Below, piece by piece: positions 53,027 through 63,871 of a DNA stretch of 64,000 nucleotides. Origin of the DNA: Pedobacter polaris (lineage in GTDB: Bacteria; Bacteroidota; Bacteroidia; Sphingobacteriales; Sphingobacteriaceae); assembly GCF_005116505.1 (NCBI RefSeq), contig NZ_SWBR01000005.1, forward strand, positions 248,001 through 312,000. Direction: 5' to 3'. The notes below the pieces were generated by a model. The model did not search any database, was not told the origin of the DNA, and was given only the letters and a program-made list of their open reading frames with translations. Every line of letters starts with the position of its first letter. Positions within the stretch are counted from its first letter, which is position 1. The translations under genes were made by a program, and so were the position numbers.

Positions 53027-53845
53027 TTAAACAGCTACATTATTTTCTCTCAATGCATCATTCAGAGAGGTTTTCTTATCTGTTGACTCTTTGCGTTTTC
53101 CGATAATTAATGCACATGGAACTTGGAAATCTCCAGCAGGGAATTTCTTAGTATAAGAACCAGGGATAACAACGGAACGAGAAGGAACAATTCCTTTATA
53201 TTCTACTGGAGTGGCACCAGTTACATCAATAATTTTTGTTGATGCAGTAAGTACAACATTTGCACCTAATACAGCTTCTTTTTCTACTTTAACCCCTTCT
53301 ACAACAATGGCTCTAGAACCTAAAAAACAATCATCTTCAATAATTACTGGAGCAGCTTGTATTGGCTCTAAAACACCACCAATGCCTACACCACCACTTA
53401 AGTGAACACGTTTGCCGATCTGAGCACATGAGCCTACTGTAGCCCAAGTATCAACCATAGTGCCCTCATCTACATAAGCGCCAATATTTACGTATGATGG
53501 CATCATGATTACACCTTTAGCTAAATAAGCACCATAACGGGCACTTGCCATAGGCACTACACGAACGCCAATTTCCTTATAGTTGTTTTTCAATTCCATT
53601 TTATCATGGTAAACAAAAGGACCAACTTTAATCTCTTTCATTTCTTTAATAGGGAAATATAATATTACAGCTTTTTTAATCCATTCATTAATTCCCCAAG
53701 TATTTAAAATAGGTTCTGCAACACGCAGTTCACCTTTGTCTAATCTTGAAATTACTTCTTCAATTGCCTCGCAGTAGTTATTATAGGCAAGTAAAGACCT
53801 ATCTTCCCAAGCGGCTTCTATCAATTTTTTTAAATCTCCAATCAT
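53027..53845 (-). CDS. dapD: 2,3,4,5-tetrahydropyridine-2,6-dicarboxylate N-succinyltransferase
   Basis: Lysine/DAP pathway step; 272 aa, normal length. Left-handed beta helix hexapeptide repeats: VIMMPSYVNIGAYVDEGTMVD, VGSCAQIGKRVHLSGGVGIGG, EDDCFLGSRAIVVEGV in order. Lies upstream of the GT4 gene (7 bp) on the same strand. Confidence 0.97.
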   Translation of the reverse strand: MIGDLKKLIEAAWEDRSLLAYNNYCEAIEEVISRLDKGELRVAEPILNTWGINEWIKKAVILYFPIKEMKEIKVGPFVYHDKMELKNNYKEIGVRVVPMASARYGAYLAKGVIMMPSYVNIGAYVDEGTMVDTWATVGSCAQIGKRVHLSGGVGIGGVLEPIQAAPVIIEDDCFLGSRAIVVEGVKVEKEAVLGANVVLTASTKIIDVTGATPVEYKGIVPSRSVVIPGSYTKKFPAGDFQVPCALIIGKRKESTDKKTSLNDALRENNVAV

Positions 53846-53946
53846 GGTGTTTTTTAATTTTTTACAAAATAAATCAATTTTATGTATTGAACATTGTTTT
53901 CATCTAATTAAATGTTTGTTTATTGTAAGAAACTAAAGGGTTTTAA

Positions 53947-53991
53947 TATTTTTGTTTATAAATTAACTGTTAATGTTTCTTAGTATTTTTG
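53947..53991 (+). promoter_or_regulatory. Two -7 boxes before the S4-domain gene
   Basis: TATTTTTG at 53947-53954 and again at 53984-53991. The second ends 6 bp before the ATG at 53998, which would give a leaderless mRNA; the first gives a leader of about 38 nt. Confidence 0.45.
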
Positions 53992-53997
53992 ATTTTT

Positions 53998-54399
53998 ATG
54001 ACTGAAAAAGAGAAATTAAGGATAGATAAATATCTTTGGGCAATTAGATTGTTTAAAACCAGAAGCTTAGCTACCGAAGCCTGTAAAGCTGGTAGGGTGA
54101 AGTTTAATGGGCAAAATCTAAAACCCTCTGCCATTGTGAAAGTTGGCGAGGTTTATCAAGTATCTAAAGGTATCGAAAAGAAAATAATAGAGGTTGTAGA
54201 ACTATTATATACTAGGGTTGAAGCAAAAATCGCTGTTACAAAATATAAGGATCTTACACCTGTGGAGGAAACTCATGCCTTTAAATCTATTTTTCATGCA
54301 CCTAGTTTAAAACGAGATCGTGGTACGGGTAGGCCGACTAAAAAAGACAGACGTGAAACGGATGATTTGATTGAAGGAATGTTTGGGGAGGAAGCCTAA
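53998..54399 (+). CDS. hslR: S4 RNA-binding domain protein, Hsp15-like
   Basis: 133 aa from ATG 53998 (an in-frame TTG at 53989 lies in the -7 box). S4 domain LRIDKYLWAIRLFKTRSLATEACKAGRVKFNGQ (given in pieces) and a basic C-terminus (RDRGTGRPTKKDRRETDD). Hsp15 binds free 50S subunits carrying peptidyl-tRNA. Exact role here inferred from the family. Confidence 0.88.
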   Translation: MTEKEKLRIDKYLWAIRLFKTRSLATEACKAGRVKFNGQNLKPSAIVKVGEVYQVSKGIEKKIIEVVELLYTRVEAKIAVTKYKDLTPVEETHAFKSIFHAPSLKRDRGTGRPTKKDRRETDDLIEGMFGEEA

Positions 54400-54441
54400 A
54401 GCTAAAAGGAGCAAGACAAAGCATTTGTATTAACTCATAAC

Positions 54442-55176
54442 CTAGCTTTTAGTATTTAAACTTTGGACTCTCAAACGATAGGCCATCATTGCGGTTTTAC
54501 CTAGTTTTTGGATGAGTTTATAATTAGCTACAGCGCCAACTGCTGCACCCACAACTGGTAATAATTGTGCCATTTTTGCCAAATCAATATAGTCTCTATA
54601 TTCCTGTTGAAAGGTTTGCCAATCGAAATTTTCTGCACTTTCTGGAAGAATAATTAATTTTTGATCCCAGTTTTGCATTTGCTTAAATACATTCTGAGTA
54701 CCAGTTTTGCTCGAAAACGCCAACTGAAAAATGTGTAATATATACAACCGCTCCCTGTAATCTTTCACATCATATCCATATAGTGCAGCGATTTCAAAAA
54801 GCATTTTTATTTTAATGCCAATCAGAATAGGGAAATCAGCCATGCTCATTAAAAAACCTCCAGCTCCAGTAATACCCCCCTCAGCTGCACCAGTTTTGCT
54901 GTAATTATCAATTTTAGACTTTACTAGTGCTTCTCTGTGTACGAGACTTGTATTTTCATCCGGCATTGCAGATGTTGTATAAGTAGAGCCGAACAACACG
55001 GCTTTTACCATTTGTTTAATTGTTACTGTAATGGCTTTATGAACCTTAGTAGGGATGTAACTATTTATTTTGGTCTGAACCTTGGTAGCCAAATTGCCTA
55101 ATATAGATGGTTTCTTCATCAAGTCCATTTTCCAGAATTGTAGTTCGTAGCCAATTTGTTCTTCGTAATTTCCCAT
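54442..55176 (-). CDS. EcsC family protein
   Basis: 244 aa. EcsC-like pattern: EEQIGYELQFWKMDLMKKPS, TGAAEGGITGAGGFLMSMADFPILIGIKIKMLFEIAALYG, and LLPVVGAAVGAVANYKLIQKLG (pieces), with amphipathic glycine-rich helices. Function of the family is unclear, perhaps membrane association. It converges on hslR; a palindrome of AGCTAAAAG/CTAGCTTTTAG lies in the 42-bp gap between them. Confidence 0.85.
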   Translation of the reverse strand: MGNYEEQIGYELQFWKMDLMKKPSILGNLATKVQTKINSYIPTKVHKAITVTIKQMVKAVLFGSTYTTSAMPDENTSLVHREALVKSKIDNYSKTGAAEGGITGAGGFLMSMADFPILIGIKIKMLFEIAALYGYDVKDYRERLYILHIFQLAFSSKTGTQNVFKQMQNWDQKLIILPESAENFDWQTFQQEYRDYIDLAKMAQLLPVVGAAVGAVANYKLIQKLGKTAMMAYRLRVQSLNTKS

Positions 55177-55313
55177 TTATATTTTTTAAAAGAATTAATC
55201 AAAAATCATTCCGTCAATCTGTTAGATAGAAAATTGATAAATTATTACAATTATTTGGAGATTTAAAAAACAAACTATATATTTAGTTATTCCTTCACTT
55301 AAATTTGATTATC

Positions 55314-57233
55314 ATGAAAAAATTATGCTTGTTATTTTTGCTTTCATCAATGGTTATTTGCTATTCGAAGGCACAATCTGTTAAATTTTCTCCAGCTAAC
55401 CCGGAGGCGGGCAAACCCTTATCGTTTGAATATGAATCAAAGGGTGGGAAATTAGAGATGATTTCTAATGTAACCTGTGTTGCACAAACATTTGTTAACC
55501 GTAAGCAGAAAGTTGTTAAAATAGATTTAACTAAAGAAGGCTCTGTTTATAAAGGAACATTTACGCCTGTAGATAGTACAGCAATTGCAGTTTTAGTATT
55601 CTCTGCAGATGGTACAAAAGACGATAATCCAAATGGATATTATACCCTATTTTATGATAAAGGGCAGCCAACCGCCATGGCATATTATTGGGAGGCCTTT
55701 TTTTATAACGGAATGGGATCTGCACTTGCAGGTGTTAAATCGGATAAGGCAAAGTCTTTAGCTGCATATGAAAAAGCTTTTGCAATAGATCCATCAATGA
55801 AGGACAAAAATATTATTGCGTATTTAGCTTTGCAATATGGATTGGATAAAGTAAAGGGTGAACAGTTGATAAATGATCAGATTAAGCTGATAAATGCATC
55901 TTCAAATAAACTGAAAGAGGATGATATGATTAAAATGGCAAGCCTTTATACTGTTTTAAAGAAAAAACCTGCTGCCGATTCTGTGTATAATTTGGTTAAG
56001 GTAAACTACCCAACAGGTACCTATATGTATAATATGGCAGCTAATGGAATTTATAGTGAAAAAGATGCTGTAAAAGCCGAAGAGAAATTAAATAAGCTAA
56101 TAAAAGACTTTAAATTAGATGTAAACAAAAAAGCCGATTTTGAAAAAATTGAAAACTTTTATGCTCAAGTAGCTAGTGGGTTTGGACTTGCAAAAAATAA
56201 TGTAAAATTTGAAGCTTATGCTAATCTGATTAAAAATAAAACTACACTTGCTAGCATTTACAATTCTTACGCTTGGGCAGGAGCAGAGAAAAAAGAAAAT
56301 GTAGAATTTGCCACTCAGATTTCAAAGAAATCTTTAGAATTATTAGAGGCTGCTAAAAGTGATTCAAGACCAGCTTATATTTCTTCACAAGAAGATTATA
56401 TCAAAGGCTTGGAAAGTAGCTATGCTTCTTATGCCGATACGTATGCACTTTTATTAGCTCATGCCGGTAAAAATGCAGAGGCTTTAAAATTTCAAGAAGA
56501 AGCTGTGAATAAAAATAATTTTAGTAGTGCTGACATGAATGTCCGCTATGTTAATTTCTTAGCGAAAAATGGGCAAAATGATAAGGTTGTAACTTATGCA
56601 GAGCGATTTATAAAAGCAGGGCAGGGTACAGATCAAATGAAATTAGATCTAAAAGCTGCATATAAAGGTGCGCAGTCTTTTGATGCCTATTATGCAGCTT
56701 TAGAAAAAGAAGCCAATGAAAAGGAAAAAGCAAAATGGATGAAGGAAATGATCAATGCCCCCGCTCCAACTTTTGCCTTGCTAAATCTAAAAGGAGAAAA
56801 AGTTGATTTAGCTAATTTAAAAGGTAAAGTAGTAATAGTTGACTATTGGGCAACATGGTGTGGCCCATGTATCGCATCTTTCCCTGGCATGCAAAAAGCA
56901 GTAGATAAATATAAAAATGATCCATCAGTTGTGTTCTTATTTATCAATACTAGCCAAAGAGAAGAAAATAGAGAGCAGGTTGTTAAAGATTTCATGGCTG
57001 CTAACCCTTATACTTTTAATGTTTTGCTGGACACTAAGAATAAACAGGATCCTAACAAATTTGAGGTAATTGAACAATATAAGGTGGAGGGAATTCCAAC
57101 AAAATTTATTATTGATGGAAAAGGAAATATTCGTTTCAAGAAAGTAGGTTTTTCTGGTACTGCCGATGGCACAGTAAAGGAATTAGATATGATGATTGCT
57201 TTGGCTAAAGGTGGTAAGGAAGCAACTAAATAA
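55314..57233 (+). CDS. Periplasmic TlpA-like thiol-disulfide protein with large N-terminal domain
   Basis: 639 aa from ATG 55314; a TTG at 55305 is in frame but adds nothing. Signal peptide ends SKAQ. The first 470 residues include an Ig-like N-terminal segment (about 20-110) and helical repeats (TPR-like, KSLAAYEKAFAIDPSMKDKN). The C-terminal 150 residues are a thioredoxin-fold domain with WATWCGPC (CxxC at WCGPC), cis-Pro loop VEGIPTKFIID. Such proteins reduce or shuffle periplasmic disulfides in Bacteroidota. Confidence 0.88.
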   Translation: MKKLCLLFLLSSMVICYSKAQSVKFSPANPEAGKPLSFEYESKGGKLEMISNVTCVAQTFVNRKQKVVKIDLTKEGSVYKGTFTPVDSTAIAVLVFSADGTKDDNPNGYYTLFYDKGQPTAMAYYWEAFFYNGMGSALAGVKSDKAKSLAAYEKAFAIDPSMKDKNIIAYLALQYGLDKVKGEQLINDQIKLINASSNKLKEDDMIKMASLYTVLKKKPAADSVYNLVKVNYPTGTYMYNMAANGIYSEKDAVKAEEKLNKLIKDFKLDVNKKADFEKIENFYAQVASGFGLAKNNVKFEAYANLIKNKTTLASIYNSYAWAGAEKKENVEFATQISKKSLELLEAAKSDSRPAYISSQEDYIKGLESSYASYADTYALLLAHAGKNAEALKFQEEAVNKNNFSSADMNVRYVNFLAKNGQNDKVVTYAERFIKAGQGTDQMKLDLKAAYKGAQSFDAYYAALEKEANEKEKAKWMKEMINAPAPTFALLNLKGEKVDLANLKGKVVIVDYWATWCGPCIASFPGMQKAVDKYKNDPSVVFLFINTSQREENREQVVKDFMAANPYTFNVLLDTKNKQDPNKFEVIEQYKVEGIPTKFIIDGKGNIRFKKVGFSGTADGTVKELDMMIALAKGGKEATK

Positions 57234-57256
57234 TAATAACACAAATGATAACTAGT

Positions 57257-57287
57257 AAAAAGCCAACTTAATTTAGGTTGGCTTTTG
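57257..57287 (+). terminator. Intrinsic terminator after the TlpA-like gene
   Basis: AAAAGCCAAC (57258-57267) and GTTGGCTTTT (57277-57286) with a 9-nt loop. Confidence 0.78.
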
Positions 57288-57348
57288 CATTTATCGAACG
57301 ATTAACTGAAACTTTGTGCTGTTAGTTTTGCACTATATCTTTTTGTGC

Positions 57349-57381
57349 AAAAAAAATGCCCCGATTATTCGGAGCATTTTA
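57349..57381 (-). terminator. Intrinsic terminator after the Skp-like gene
   Basis: Read on the minus strand: AAAATGCTCCGA and TCGGGGCATTTT with an ATAA loop (one G-T pair), then a long T-run. Confidence 0.82.
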
Positions 57382-57410
57382 GTAATGTTATTTTTTAAAA
57401 GATATGAATG

Positions 57411-58010
57411 TTACTTTTTATCTTTTGCGTAAGCTTCGTTTAAGCCTGCTATAACGGGTTTAGTTACATCAAGGCTTTCATCAGCAAACAAAATAGTAGG
57501 ATTACGTTTAGAGTAGGTTAAAATCAGTTTGTAGCCTTTTGTTTTTGCGTAAGTATTTAGGTACGTAGTTATTTTAGTATAAAGAGCTTCTTGCTCTTTA
57601 CCTTGCTCATTTTGCAAAGCAGCACCAGCATTTTGTTGGTAAGCTTGTAATTCTTGACCTTTACGCTGTAATCTTTGTTCTGTTGCAGCTCTTTGGTCTG
57701 CTGGCAATGTATTTTGTTGCTGTTGGTATTGTTGCAATTCTCTTTGAAAAGCTTGTTGTTTAGCTGCTAAATCACTTTCAGCAGATTTGCCTTTAGTTTC
57801 CATTTTAGCGGTAATGTCTTTAGAATAATTGTAGTTTGCTAACAATGAATCTGAATTAACATAAACAATTTTCTCCTCAGCAGTTACTGCTGTAGTTGTT
57901 TTTGTAGTAGAAGCATCAGTTTTGCCCTCTTTATTTCCACAAGCAGATAGTACAGAAACTATGGCTATTGCAGTAGCGAAACTGCTTACTTTTAATGTGT
58001 TTGATTTCAT
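57411..58010 (-). CDS. OmpH/Skp-family lipoprotein
   Basis: 199 aa. Lipoprotein signal with Cys24 (VSVLSACGNKEG), Thr/Ala-rich linker, then an OmpH/Skp fold: EEKIVYVNSDSLLANYNYSK, a long coiled coil rich in Gln (about 70-150) and the C-terminal strand pair GYKLILTYSKRNPTILFAD. Likely a periplasmic chaperone for outer membrane proteins. The lipid anchor is unlike classic soluble Skp. Confidence 0.85.
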   Translation of the reverse strand: MKSNTLKVSSFATAIAIVSVLSACGNKEGKTDASTTKTTTAVTAEEKIVYVNSDSLLANYNYSKDITAKMETKGKSAESDLAAKQQAFQRELQQYQQQQNTLPADQRAATEQRLQRKGQELQAYQQNAGAALQNEQGKEQEALYTKITTYLNTYAKTKGYKLILTYSKRNPTILFADESLDVTKPVIAGLNEAYAKDKK

Positions 58011-58200
58011 TTAGTTTTGATTTGTTTTTAAAGGTAATAAAGTTTTTCAGCAGCTTATTTGGTTGTCGAAATTAGAGTGGTAAGCTGCTTCAGGTTTCAT
58101 TCTATTTTAATAAATTTTAGCAAATATAAAAATCAAAACCGAGTATCCTAAAAATCAGCATTTTTTAATCATTTTTAACATACTATCAACACTCAAATAG

Positions 58201-58209
58201 TTATCCACA
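58201..58209 (+). promoter_or_regulatory. Perfect DnaA box TTATCCACA upstream of gyrB
   Basis: TTATCCACA, followed by ATGTGG, making the small palindrome CCACAATGTGG. A single box, 59 bp before gyrB; no cluster is seen, so it is a possible DnaA-controlled promoter site and not evidence of an origin. Confidence 0.5.
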
Positions 58210-58235
58210 ATGTGGCTTAAATGGTAAAAAATGGT

Positions 58236-58243
58236 TATTTTTG
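58236..58243 (+). promoter_or_regulatory. -7 promoter box for gyrB
   Basis: TATTTTTG fits TAnnTTTG, 24 bp before the ATG and 27 bp after the DnaA box. Confidence 0.5.
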
Positions 58244-58252
58244 ATTCTTTAA

Positions 58253-60226
<1,974 letters not shown>

Positions 60227-60252
60227 AAAGCTGAAAGACTAAGCGGAAAACC

Positions 60253-60287
60253 AAAAACCCTCCAAGTTAACTCTTGGAGGGTTTTTT
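60253..60287 (+). terminator. Intrinsic terminator after gyrB
   Basis: AACCCTCCAAG (60256-60266) pairs with CTTGGAGGGTT (60273-60283), T-run to 60287. Confidence 0.9.
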
Positions 60288-60388
60288 AATAAATTTCGTC
60301 CCTATAACATGATACAAATCTAAAATACAGCATAATTAGCTGTTAGGTCTTTGTCGGTAGGCTTAACTGCCTTACGTTTTTACACATA

Positions 60389-60421
60389 AAAAAGCCTTTC
60401 TAGTTTCTAAAAAGGTTTTTG
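60389..60421 (-). terminator. Possible terminator after the SRPBCC gene
   Basis: AAAAGCCTTT and AAAGGTTTTT can pair with one G-T pair around an 11-nt loop; on the minus strand a T-run follows. Confidence 0.55.
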
Positions 60422-60437
60422 GTATTAAAAAGAAAAG

Positions 60438-60974
60438 TTATTTATCACTCTCCGATTTCTCCTTAAGGTATTTCAATCCATCTTCGAAGTCTTTCCCTAT
60501 CATTTTATCCATACTTACAAATAGACACATCCATTTACTAATTAAATTGTTTTCCCCACTCATCGTCCATGTTACTTTATTGCCAGTGCCTTCTGGAGCA
60601 ATCGCAAATTTTGTATCGGCTAGACTTTCAAATGGTTTGATAAATTTTAATTCAATATCAACCATTTTATTTGGCTCAACACTTTTAACCTTCATTTGTC
60701 CGCTGCCGGTTTCTTTTCCTTCCCATTGGTATAAATGTTCTGGCTGAGCAGATGGGCCACTGATGGTGGTTTTTGCTGTTGGCTCCATTTTAGCCCAAGG
60801 GTTCCATTTCAAGAACTCATTAAAATCTGCAATATTTTTGTAAATCACGCTATCTGGGGCATTAATAATTGTAGAGCGACTTACCGAATAGGTTTTAGGC
60901 AGAAACATTCCGCCTACTAAGATAATTATTGCCAGCACGACAATAATGATCCCTAATACTTTTAAAATTTTCAT
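60438..60974 (-). CDS. Membrane-anchored SRPBCC (START-like) domain protein
   Basis: 178 aa. One N-terminal membrane helix (VLGIIIVVLAIIILVGGMFL), then a polyketide cyclase/START-like fold with VSRSTIINAPDSVIYKNIADFNEFLKWNPWAK, KMVDIELKFIKPF and TWTMSGEN as pieces. Binds small hydrophobic ligands in other members; ligand here unknown. Confidence 0.85.
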   Translation of the reverse strand: MKILKVLGIIIVVLAIIILVGGMFLPKTYSVSRSTIINAPDSVIYKNIADFNEFLKWNPWAKMEPTAKTTISGPSAQPEHLYQWEGKETGSGQMKVKSVEPNKMVDIELKFIKPFESLADTKFAIAPEGTGNKVTWTMSGENNLISKWMCLFVSMDKMIGKDFEDGLKYLKEKSESDK

Positions 60975-61040
60975 ATAGTTTTTTTTGGTTTACTTAAAGT
61001 TACTAATAAACCATTCAAAAGAAAAAAATTAAAAAGGCAA

Positions 61041-61715
61041 TTATTTGCCCAAGTGAATAGGGGCTCCTTTTAAATTAAGGTCTTGTAGTTCTTCTCTGAT
61101 ATTCTTCATGAATAGCTTGCCTGGATCAATTTTATCAGAGTGATAATAAGGATTAGTCTCGCGCCACATTGAGGTGTTTTTAAACAAAGTGTGTTCATAA
61201 TGGCCAATTAAATATTGGATATTATATTTTTTTGCTAAATAGCGAACCAGTTTTTCATTTGCAAGAAGCTGTGCTTTAGTTAATGGATAATCATTACTGC
61301 CTACATTTTCAATTCCAATAGCACAATAATTTAGACCAATTACATGTCTTGCAAAAGTTGTATCTGGTAAAAGTTGATATATTGACCCATCTCTATCTAC
61401 TAAAAAGTGCGAGGAGACATTTAATTTACTTACTCCAGTAAGATTTTTGCGGTCGCTAGGTAAGATAGATTTATTAAAAGCATTATAGGTGCCCATTAAG
61501 CTTCTAGAAGCTGTCCAGTGTAGCACAATCATTGTAGGCTTTATTGTAGGCTCTTCTTGAATAATTGAATGTCTACGTTTTAAATAATCTAACGAAAGCT
61601 GTGTTCTGGTGGCATCAAAAATTATTGGTTTTTCAATAATCCTTAACTGTTGAGCAAAGGCAGTATTAGAACCGAGTATGAATAAAATAAGTATATATTT
61701 TTGGTAAATATTCAT
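61041..61715 (-). CDS. Secreted N-acetylmuramoyl-L-alanine amidase (Amidase_2)
   Basis: 224 aa with signal peptide (cleavage near FAQ, residue 22). Amidase_2/PGRP fold: MIVLHWTAS (zinc His), SSHFLVDRDGSIYQLLPD, GIENVGSND and LIGHYEHT (second His). Cuts peptides from peptidoglycan in periplasm. Monocistronic or followed by SRPBCC gene. Confidence 0.9.
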   Translation of the reverse strand: MNIYQKYILILFILGSNTAFAQQLRIIEKPIIFDATRTQLSLDYLKRRHSIIQEEPTIKPTMIVLHWTASRSLMGTYNAFNKSILPSDRKNLTGVSKLNVSSHFLVDRDGSIYQLLPDTTFARHVIGLNYCAIGIENVGSNDYPLTKAQLLANEKLVRYLAKKYNIQYLIGHYEHTLFKNTSMWRETNPYYHSDKIDPGKLFMKNIREELQDLNLKGAPIHLGK

Positions 61716-61789
61716 TTGATATTTGGAGTGTGGCTTAAAGAAATGCTTGTGTTGTTAAACATCAATATGGAGTAATTTAGCAATGTCTA

Positions 61790-62212
61790 TTATTTATAAA
61801 ATCTTAATATTCTTTTTTGGTAATCAATCTTGGCATTAAACTCCATTAAAATATCTCCACCAATAATTCCAGCAATAGATGGATGCCCCATAGTGAGGTA
61901 AGTATCTGTTACGCTTTGTAGGTCTAAAGCAACTGCCGGATAATTTTTTAAAATCAAGCCACCAATTTTAAGCTTAGGTATAGTACCTTGCAAAGTTTGT
62001 GAAGTGCTAAAAATTGTTGCCGCTTGAGTTTCTTCACTAACAGAAATTTCTTTGATATTCTTCTCCATTAGTCCTTTATCAAACACAGATCTAGATGCAC
62101 CAGTATCTAAAACTGCGAATAACTTTTCTCCAAAAACAACAATTTCCACCAAAAGATGGAAACCGTCGTCTTGTAAGTTTATTAAGGTTAAGGGAACATT
62201 AATTGTTCTCAT
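61790..62212 (-). CDS. Retropepsin-like aspartic protease domain protein
   Basis: 140 aa. Single aspartic half: FAVLDTGASRSVFD (DTGA motif near residue 37), then GLILKNYPAVALDL and GIIGGDILMEF. No signal peptide. Short retropepsin-like proteins act as homodimers; the target is unknown. Confidence 0.88.
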   Translation of the reverse strand: MRTINVPLTLINLQDDGFHLLVEIVVFGEKLFAVLDTGASRSVFDKGLMEKNIKEISVSEETQAATIFSTSQTLQGTIPKLKIGGLILKNYPAVALDLQSVTDTYLTMGHPSIAGIIGGDILMEFNAKIDYQKRILRFYK

Positions 62213-62221
62213 ATAGTATTC

Positions 62222-62304
62222 TTGTCATTCAGAGCAAAATTTTTGTCATTCCGAGGAACGAGGAATCTATTTGAGAGATTCCTCTCTCTGAATGACAAAT
62301 CTTG
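62222..62304. repeat. REP-like palindrome between mdh and the retropepsin gene
   Basis: TTGTCATTCAGAGC and TTTGTCATTCCGAGG on the left; GAGATTCCTCTCTCTGAATGACAA on the right (given in pieces). Two nested stems are possible. Same family as 47182-47256; here it sits wholly between genes. Confidence 0.75.
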
Positions 62305-62305
62305 A

Positions 62306-63244
62306 TTAAATTAATTTCATTTCTGCCAATACACTATTCATGTTGCGAACAGCATCAGCACTCTTATTAAAAGCTGCTTGCTCTTCATCGTTTAATTTAT
62401 AATCGATGATTTTTTCCCAACCATTTTTCCCAACAATTACAGGAACGCCTAAGCAAATATCATTTTGTCCGTATTCGCCTTCTAAAGCGACGCAACAAGT
62501 AAATAATTTCTTTTCATCACGAACAATTGCTTCTACCAATGCTGCGCCAGCTGCTCCAGGAGCGTACCAAGCAGAAGTGCCTAATAAACCAGTTAAAGTT
62601 GCACCACCAACCATGGTATCTGCAGCAACTTTCGCTAAGGTAGCTTCGTCTAATAATTCGCTAACAGGTAAACTTTGGTAAGTTGCATAACGTGTTAAAG
62701 GAATCATAGTTGTATCACCATGACCACCGATTACAAAACCTTGTAAGTCATTTGAATTACAACCTAAAGCAACACTTAAGTAATATTTAAAACGAGCGCT
62801 GTCTAATGTTCCGCCCATACCGATGATACGGTTTTTAGGTAAGCCTAAAGATTTCAATGACAAATAAGTCATGGTATCCATTGGGTTACTGATTACAATG
62901 ATAATTGCATCAGGAGAATATTTCAAGATATTTTCTGCTACACCTTTAACAATGCCAGCATTAATACCGATTAATTCTTCACGGGTCATCCCTGGTTTAC
63001 GTGGTAAGCCAGAAGTGATTACAGCAACAGTAGAGCCTGCGGTTTGGCTATAATCATTAGTTACTCCTTTTATTTTTGTGTCAAAGCCTAACAAAGCAGC
63101 GGTTTGCATCATATCGATAGCTTTACCTTCAGCAAAGCCTTCTTTAATGTCTAACAATACTAATTCTTCTGCTAATTCTTTTCTAGCGATGTTATCTGCA
63201 CAGGTTGCGCCCACGGCTCCTGCACCTACTACCGTTATCTTCAT
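62306..63244 (-). CDS. mdh: Malate dehydrogenase
   Basis: Malate to oxaloacetate with NAD in the TCA cycle; 312 aa. NAD fold ITVVGAGAVGATCADNI, LLDIKEGFAEGKAIDM, VISNPMDTMTYL, and catalytic His in VIGGHGDTTMIPLTR; Arg residues GLPRKPGMTREEL favour malate over lactate. LDH-like MDH type of Bacteroidota. Confidence 0.97.
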   Translation of the reverse strand: MKITVVGAGAVGATCADNIARKELAEELVLLDIKEGFAEGKAIDMMQTAALLGFDTKIKGVTNDYSQTAGSTVAVITSGLPRKPGMTREELIGINAGIVKGVAENILKYSPDAIIIVISNPMDTMTYLSLKSLGLPKNRIIGMGGTLDSARFKYYLSVALGCNSNDLQGFVIGGHGDTTMIPLTRYATYQSLPVSELLDEATLAKVAADTMVGGATLTGLLGTSAWYAPGAAGAALVEAIVRDEKKLFTCCVALEGEYGQNDICLGVPVIVGKNGWEKIIDYKLNDEEQAAFNKSADAVRNMNSVLAEMKLI

Positions 63245-63412
63245 ATTAGATTATATTTTGGAATTTCTTTGAAAATTGTTTTTCGATGCCCAAGATATAG
63301 AATTGCATTAGTTTACCCAAATGCTTTGAGAAATTTATAAGGCTTATGATAAATAATTTACATAATTAAAACCTTTTAAATCTCAATCGGTTAAATAATC
63401 AAATCATTAACA

Positions 63413-63871
63413 ATGGAAAACAAACCTGTAAACACAATTGACTACAAAGCATTCGCCGGAAAATGGTATTCATTATATTCTATCCCAACATTACTAGATA
63501 AAAATTGGAAGCAAACCACTGAAATATACACATTAGTGGATGATGAACATTATGAGGTTTATACAACCTATCATAAAGAGGGTAAGTTAGAAGAAAAGTC
63601 CCTTACCTCTAAATTATTTTTTAATAATGCGAAGCCGGATGGAGATATGGAAGCTCAATTTTTATGGCCATTTAAAATTGGCTATTGGGTAATAGAATTG
63701 GCAGATGATTACAGTTACGTGGTTGTAGGTCACCCTGATGAAAAATACCTATTTATTATGGCTAGAGAACCACAAATTGAACCCGAATTACTAAGAGGGA
63801 TTATTGAGCGTTGCAGACAAATGGGTTATGATACAGGAGAATTGGTTAGTCAGGAACACTCTTTGTCTTGA
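63413..63871 (+). CDS. Lipocalin family protein without signal peptide
   Basis: 152 aa. Lipocalin GxW motif in FAGKWYSLYSIPTLLDKNWK, barrel strands and the late MAREPQIEP, like Blc-type lipocalins; C-terminal helix (LLRGIIERCRQMGYDTGEL). Blc is normally lipid-anchored, while this one starts MENKPVNTIDY with no signal, so it is cytoplasmic. Ligand unknown. The 129 bp after it hold nothing I can support. Confidence 0.88.
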   Translation: MENKPVNTIDYKAFAGKWYSLYSIPTLLDKNWKQTTEIYTLVDDEHYEVYTTYHKEGKLEEKSLTSKLFFNNAKPDGDMEAQFLWPFKIGYWVIELADDYSYVVVGHPDEKYLFIMAREPQIEPELLRGIIERCRQMGYDTGELVSQEHSLS

